DNA of 64,000 nucleotides from Evansella sp. LMS18 (GTDB lineage Bacteria; Bacillota; Bacilli; Bacillales; Salisediminibacteriaceae). The notes under the pieces were generated by a model. It was not told the origin of the DNA. It saw only the letters and a list, made by a program, of their open reading frames with translations, and did no database searches. This document shows, one piece after another, positions 59,560 through 64,000 of the stretch (the first letter of the stretch is position 1; each line of letters opens with the position of its first letter). The DNA lies in NCBI RefSeq assembly GCF_024362785.1, contig NZ_CP093301.1, positions 2,728,001-2,792,000 of the forward strand, read 5' to 3'. The position numbers were made by a program, and so were the translations under genes.

Positions 59560-60117
59560 ATGAATCAATTTACAGCCGGTCTGTTTCTGCTTATCTTTCT
59601 GGCTCTCCCCCCTGTCGCCAATTTGCTCGAATCCATCATGGTCGTCCATATGCATATGCAAATGCCGCTCCTTGTAATTGCAGGTTTTCTGATGGCTAAA
59701 CTGGTGCAGGATCGCTTTCCTGGCTTTTTTGAAAAATGGAACAGTAACGGTGTGCCGGGTATTATGCTTTTTATAATCATAATGGTCTACTGGATGATTC
59801 CCCGGACGATGGACGAAGCCCTGACAGTACAGAGTGTTGCTGTTTTTAAATATATAAGTCTTCCTTTTTTAGCCGGTATACCACTTCGGGACAGCTGGAA
59901 AAAACTTGGAGATAAAAGCAAGAATGCAATTATAATCAGTTTTACAGTGATGTTTTTCGCTATGGGACTGCTCTATGTTATGTCGCCTGAGCAGCTGTGC
60001 AATAACTACCTGATTATTGAGCAGATAACACTCGGCTGGGGATTTATCACAATGGCTGCTTGTGCGGTAGTATATCTAATTTACAGCGCGATAGTGGACC
60101 CTTCAGATTATGTATAA
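59560..60117 (+). CDS. CtaG-like oxidase-associated membrane protein
   Basis: 185 aa with about five hydrophobic helices and a histidine/methionine cluster, ESIMVVHMHMQMPLL, near residue 25 that recalls the metal-binding helix of caa3 CtaG proteins. It is coupled to sco (three bases apart) at the end of the ba3 operon, so a role in copper delivery or oxidase assembly is likely. The family assignment is tentative. Confidence 0.6.
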   Translation: MNQFTAGLFLLIFLALPPVANLLESIMVVHMHMQMPLLVIAGFLMAKLVQDRFPGFFEKWNSNGVPGIMLFIIIMVYWMIPRTMDEALTVQSVAVFKYISLPFLAGIPLRDSWKKLGDKSKNAIIISFTVMFFAMGLLYVMSPEQLCNNYLIIEQITLGWGFITMAACAVVYLIYSAIVDPSDYV

Positions 60118-60151
60118 AAAACCTCCGGAAGCAAAAGCCTCCGGAGGTTTT
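60117..60151 (+). terminator. Bidirectional terminator between the oxidase operon and the second protease
   Basis: AAAACCTCCGGA / TCCGGAGGTTTT hairpin, immediately after both converging stop codons. Confidence 0.9.
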
Positions 60152-60154
60152 CAA

Positions 60155-62557
60155 TTAATCGATAGTTAATACAGGACCAAACAATTCAAATTCATCTTCA
60201 CCATACTTAGCATACGCGTTAATCCCATATAGTCCTTCGCTTAGGGGCTTGCCATCAATTGTCAAATCCCAGCTGAAGCTGTGGATGCCCGGCGCTATAT
60301 CAGCTGCAGCAGCTGGTTCTGCGAGAAGCTCACCTGTATAGGGGTCTCTGATCCGAAGGTTAAATTGATCAGCACCGGTCAGAACGTTAACAGTTCCAGC
60401 CAGGTGGTCACCTTCATCAATAAGTGATAAATCATGTAACAGCGGGTAATCAGGCTCGTGGATAAAAACAATTGCCGGTACTTCAAATGTTTTGTTTCCA
60501 TCGCTTACTTTGATAATCCCTTCATGATATCCAGGCTCTGTTTTTGCGGCATCAACCTGGACGCGGAAATTAATATCCTGCGTGCTGCCAGGCTGAACCT
60601 GAGTGTTATTACTGTTCATGATTTTAATTCCTTCTGTTCCTTCAAAATTAAAGGAGTATCTTTTACGCTCGTCAGACAGATTATTGATTGTAATACTCTG
60701 GCTTCTTACTTCTTTTCCAATATCTTTATTAAAAACTCCGAAAGAATGGCTGCCAGGTGTAATGAGTGTTTCTGCTTTAATAGCATCCAGAACACGAATA
60801 CTTCCTGCACCCTGGCTGTTATGAGGGTAAATAACGCCATTTGCATCGTAAAGTTTTTCCGCAGTGTTCATTAGAGCTGCTTTAACAAAGTCAACACTCC
60901 AGTCCGGGTTAGCTTGTAAAACAAGAGCTGCAGCACCGGCAACGTGAGGAGCTGCCATGCTCGTTCCCTGCATAGAAGCGTAACCGTATGGAGCTTCAGG
61001 ATTGTGCGTGGGAACAGTGCTAACGATAGCAACACCAGGAGCTGAAACATCAGGCTTAATCATCCAGTTGTTCATAACTGGCCCACGGGAAGAGAAATCA
61101 GCCATCGTTTCTCCCATTTCTCCAGCTTCTGTAAGAGAAATATGAACTGTATTATTTCCTGCTTTCAGCTCAGCCAGAAGCTGCTCTCCATCAGTCTGTG
61201 AAATTTTAAGGGTCGGAACAGCAAGCCCCGGCACATCCGGCTGTTCGCCTTCTGTATTATTATAAATAATCGCTCCGGCTGCGCCTGCGGCTTTTGCGTT
61301 TTGTGCCTTATCGACAAAAGGGATTTCTCCACGGCTTATTAATGCTATTTTTCCTTCTGTCCCGGCATCTTCAAAGTCGGAAACCGTTCCATAGCCAGCG
61401 TGGACTATTTCTAACTCTTTACCATCTAACTTAAGAAGCTGTTCCTCTCCTGGATGTCCCATAACTGCTGAACTATCGAGAACAATATTTTCAGCAGCAA
61501 CAATGCTGGCATTAAACAAGTTATAAGGCAGCTGAGTTGCACCTGTGGAAATTGCTTCACGGGAAGTTCCCGGTGAACCAACTGTCCAGTTATCCGGTCC
61601 GCTGTTACCGTTTGATGTAACAGCTACGACACCTTCAGCCATTGCCCAGTCTAATGCAATACTAGTTGCAAAATCGGGGTCGTTTGTCGTGTTACCAAGA
61701 GACAAGTTAATAACGTCAGCACCGTCTTTTACAGAACGCTCAATAGCAGCAATAACATTTTCCGTAGTACCGCTGCCGCCAGGCCCTAATACACGATAAG
61801 CAAGAAGTGTGGCGTCAGGAGCGACACCTTTAATTTCGCCGTTTGCTGCAATTGTCCCGGCCACATGCGTGCCGTGGTTAGTAGAATCCCCGCGAGGATC
61901 ATCAGCAGGAGTTTCCTGCGGGCTGTCAGTGTTATCCACAAAGTCCCAGCCTTTATAATCACCAAAGTTATCTGTAAGGTCAGGATGGGTATAGTCTACA
62001 CCAGTATCAATTACTGCTACAGTAATTCCTTCCCCTGTAAAACCTGCTTCCCAGGCTTCACGAGACCCTATAAACGGTGCGCTGTCCATCATTGCCGGGC
62101 TGAATGACTCAGCATCCACAAGTGCTCCTTCATCAATGGAGGAGACTTCATAAGTTTCGTTTGGGTAAACAGCTTTCACCCCTGCAACAGCAGCCAGCTC
62201 ATATAGTTGGTTCTCTGCTACCTCAGCTGAAAATCCGGAAAAAACATGATCATATTCCTGATTTATTGTTACCGAAGAAACAGCAGCTTCGATATGAGAA
62301 ATAACATTATTGCGTTCTGCAGCAAGTTTCTGTTTTGATTGTGCCCGCCCTTTGTACTTTGCTTCAGCAATAGAAGCCTCTTCCAGCTCCACGATGACAG
62401 TCACTGTTTCAGAGGACTTTTCATCAACGTCGATGTGGACAGATGAAATGTTTGCGTTCTGACCTGAACCGGTGGCAAAACCAGTCCCGCTGAACATGGA
62501 AAACGAAAGAATAATAATGAGTGAGTAAATATAGAAGTTGCGTATTTTACCTTGCAT
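60155..62557 (-). CDS. Secreted subtilisin-like serine protease (S8, Vpr-like), paralogue 2
   Basis: 800-aa preproprotease collinear with the protein at 34897-37305. Signal peptide 1-29, I9 propeptide, D184 (VIDTGVDY), H231 (NHGTHVAGT), Ser in GTSMAAPHVAG, a PA domain at about 340-465 and a C-terminal FlgD-like segment (LRIRDPYTGELL...). Differences include a short acidic insertion DDPRGDSTN before the catalytic His. ATG 62557 follows AAGGGAGAGGG. It is probably exported. Upstream 62558-63040 is AT-rich with no gene seen. Confidence 0.94.
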   Translation of the reverse strand: MQGKIRNFYIYSLIIILSFSMFSGTGFATGSGQNANISSVHIDVDEKSSETVTVIVELEEASIAEAKYKGRAQSKQKLAAERNNVISHIEAAVSSVTINQEYDHVFSGFSAEVAENQLYELAAVAGVKAVYPNETYEVSSIDEGALVDAESFSPAMMDSAPFIGSREAWEAGFTGEGITVAVIDTGVDYTHPDLTDNFGDYKGWDFVDNTDSPQETPADDPRGDSTNHGTHVAGTIAANGEIKGVAPDATLLAYRVLGPGGSGTTENVIAAIERSVKDGADVINLSLGNTTNDPDFATSIALDWAMAEGVVAVTSNGNSGPDNWTVGSPGTSREAISTGATQLPYNLFNASIVAAENIVLDSSAVMGHPGEEQLLKLDGKELEIVHAGYGTVSDFEDAGTEGKIALISRGEIPFVDKAQNAKAAGAAGAIIYNNTEGEQPDVPGLAVPTLKISQTDGEQLLAELKAGNNTVHISLTEAGEMGETMADFSSRGPVMNNWMIKPDVSAPGVAIVSTVPTHNPEAPYGYASMQGTSMAAPHVAGAAALVLQANPDWSVDFVKAALMNTAEKLYDANGVIYPHNSQGAGSIRVLDAIKAETLITPGSHSFGVFNKDIGKEVRSQSITINNLSDERKRYSFNFEGTEGIKIMNSNNTQVQPGSTQDINFRVQVDAAKTEPGYHEGIIKVSDGNKTFEVPAIVFIHEPDYPLLHDLSLIDEGDHLAGTVNVLTGADQFNLRIRDPYTGELLAEPAAAADIAPGIHSFSWDLTIDGKPLSEGLYGINAYAKYGEDEFELFGPVLTID

Positions 62558-63040
62558 TAATCCCTCTCCCTTAATTTATTAAATTATAAAAATATCACCT
62601 GACATGCCAGGAAATAATTTTTAGCACAGTTAGCATTTTATAACTTTTCAGTTTTTAAAAATATATTTTTTGAAAAAATAGGAAAGAGCTACCATTTTCG
62701 GAGAATAATAAAAATGGATATACTATCTTGGCGAAAAAGCTTTTCGTACAGCAGACCAGGTTTGCCTGTAAATAATCCAGATCCTGCAATTACTTGTTAA
62801 AAAAATCCTTAAAACAGGACAATTATACTAGATAATTTCTTGTTAAGTAAAGAATACTAAACTTTCAGTATTGCTGTTCTTCTTTAATGGTGCTGATTTT
62901 GGAACAATATTAATCTGTTGTATAGCGGTTTTATGCATTTTGCTTTGTTGGTTATAGTGAGTGTCGTTGAGCAGGAAAACTGCTATTTTTATAGAAGGGT
63001 ATTACAGTCAAAATAAAAAGAGAAAAGCGAGGTTATTCTA

Positions 63041-64000
63041 TTGCATGCAGATATACTGATCACAAATGGATTTGTCGTAACGATGGAAGGCAAGGGTGTC
63101 GGTATGATTGAGGACGGCGCCTTGGCAATAAAGGGAAATAAGATACTGGCCGTCGGGAAGACCGATGAATTAAAAAGCCAGTACAATGCGGACAGGCTGA
63201 TTGAGGCAAAAAATAAAGTAGTGATGCCAGGGCTGGTTGATGCCCATATTCATACAGGTCTGTCGATTATTCGCGGTGTTGCTCAGGATATGAACGACTG
63301 GATGCAAAAAGGCATCTGGCCCTTCATGAAGCATGTGAGCAGAGAAGATGCCGTAAAGGGTTCCATGGTCAACATCATTGAAGGCATTCAGTCAGGCACC
63401 ACCACTTTTGGCGATTATGACAGCTACATGACTGATATTGTCCATAATTATGTGAAGATAGGGGCAAGAGCCCGTCTTGCTGAAATGGTGAATGAGATGC
63501 CGCCTGACATCAGCAATACTCCGGTTGGCGAGTTATATCCTCTCGAGAAGTCTGTAGGCGAGGAAAAGCTTGCCCGGAATCTGGAATTAATGGAGAAGTA
63601 TAACGAGTCGGAAAATGGCAGAATCACTTGTATCCTCGGACCACAGGGCCCTGACATGATGAGCCATGAACTCCTTAACGAAATAAAGGGACTCGGCGAA
63701 AAATATAATACAAAACTACATATGCATGTTGCCCAGGGCGACAGAGAAATTAATCAGATGGAAAAAAGGTACGGAAAAAGAAGTATCGCATTTTTAGAGG
63801 AAAATGAGTTTTTAAATGAACGGTTAATTGCCGTCCATCTGACGGAGGCCACTGACGAAGAAACAGAGATCGTTGCCAAAAGCGGTGCTAGTATGACTTA
63901 CTGTGCCGGCAGTATCGGGATAATCGATGGCCTTGTGCCTCCGATGCTGAAATTCGTGGAAAGCGGCGGAACAGCTGGGCTCGGCTCCGACCAGGCACCA
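63041..64000 (+). CDS. Amidohydrolase, SAH/MTA deaminase-like (3'-truncated by window edge)
   Basis: 320 codons are visible and the frame is still open at the window end. It opens with TTG 63041, eight bases after GCGAGG (HADILITNGFVVTMEGKG). The metal motif is GLVDAHIHTGL, and further ligands are LHMHVAQG, AVHLTEATDEE and AGLGSDQAP. These match the ATZ/TRZ subgroup of amidohydrolases, which includes S-adenosylhomocysteine and methylthioadenosine deaminases and guanine-type deaminases. The substrate cannot be fixed from this part. Confidence 0.85.
   Translation, partial: MHADILITNGFVVTMEGKGVGMIEDGALAIKGNKILAVGKTDELKSQYNADRLIEAKNKVVMPGLVDAHIHTGLSIIRGVAQDMNDWMQKGIWPFMKHVSREDAVKGSMVNIIEGIQSGTTTFGDYDSYMTDIVHNYVKIGARARLAEMVNEMPPDISNTPVGELYPLEKSVGEEKLARNLELMEKYNESENGRITCILGPQGPDMMSHELLNEIKGLGEKYNTKLHMHVAQGDREINQMEKRYGKRSIAFLEENEFLNERLIAVHLTEATDEETEIVAKSGASMTYCAGSIGIIDGLVPPMLKFVESGGTAGLGSDQAP

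Overview
The window is a chromosomal segment from a low-GC Gram-positive bacterium of the family Bacillaceae. The backbone order pcrA-ligA-camS, a PutP/OpuE-type proline symporter, gatCAB, dagK and rlmCD matches the pcrA-ligA-yerH-opuE-gatCAB-dgkB-yefA neighbourhood known from Bacillus subtilis. Strong AAGGAGG-like ribosome sites, frequent TTG/GTG starts, the very acidic lipoproteins and a ba3-type oxidase fit a halophilic or alkaliphilic member (Evansella/Alkalihalobacillus-like). The genus is an inference. No rRNA, tRNA or CRISPR array is visible.

Layout. 1-7.5 kb: 3' part of pcrA, ligA, the CamS lipoprotein, then a 34-aa membrane peptide two bases upstream of the proline symporter. 7.5-9.5 kb: an apparently intact IS1182-type insertion. 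9.8-13.1 kb: gatCAB. 13.2-22.4 kb: metabolic and membrane genes (VOC protein, amidohydrolase, DDAH-like amidinotransferase, dagK, DUF418, DUF948, SEC-C protein) and a convergent intergenic region filled with iterated GGACAAAT/ATTTGTCC motifs. 22.5-29.3 kb: rlmCD followed by a roughly 5.4-kb AT-rich island bounded by CACGTGGAGTG. The island lies between the present rlmCD 3' end and a displaced, in-frame remnant of an older rlmCD 3' end. It carries a DUF697 GTPase, a divergent PrrC/RloC-like AAA_13 ATPase and two unrecognised proteins, a plausible defence cargo. 29.3-43 kb: transporter, Dus enzyme, PQQ-type sugar dehydrogenase, Vpr-like subtilase, an OsmC-family gene with an in-frame UGA at the catalytic cysteine position, a 14-residue-repeat coiled-coil protein, an MBL hydrolase, a DUF6612 lipoprotein and an MFS carrier. 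43-54 kb: SRPBCC protein, UDG-like protein, a second RlmD-family methyltransferase, large catalase, creatininase-like enzyme, SelO AMPylase with a sigma-B-like promoter, glutathione peroxidase and a UbiD decarboxylase. 54-64 kb: ctaB, a 101-bp tandem repeat array, a ba3 oxidase operon (subunits IIa, II, I, then Sco and a CtaG-like protein), a second Vpr-like subtilase and a truncated amidohydrolase.

How the genes work together. There are two functional concentrations. One is oxidative/electrophile stress (OsmC, large catalase, SelO, glutathione peroxidase). The other is terminal oxidase biogenesis (heme O synthase, ba3 oxidase, Sco). The points most worth following up are: (1) a probable selenocysteine-containing OsmC with a bacterial SECIS-like hairpin directly after UGA; (2) the island inserted at the rlmCD 3' end and its GTPase/ATPase pair; (3) several intergenic arrays, each with its own iterated motif, including one motif family present at two loci about 28 kb apart.
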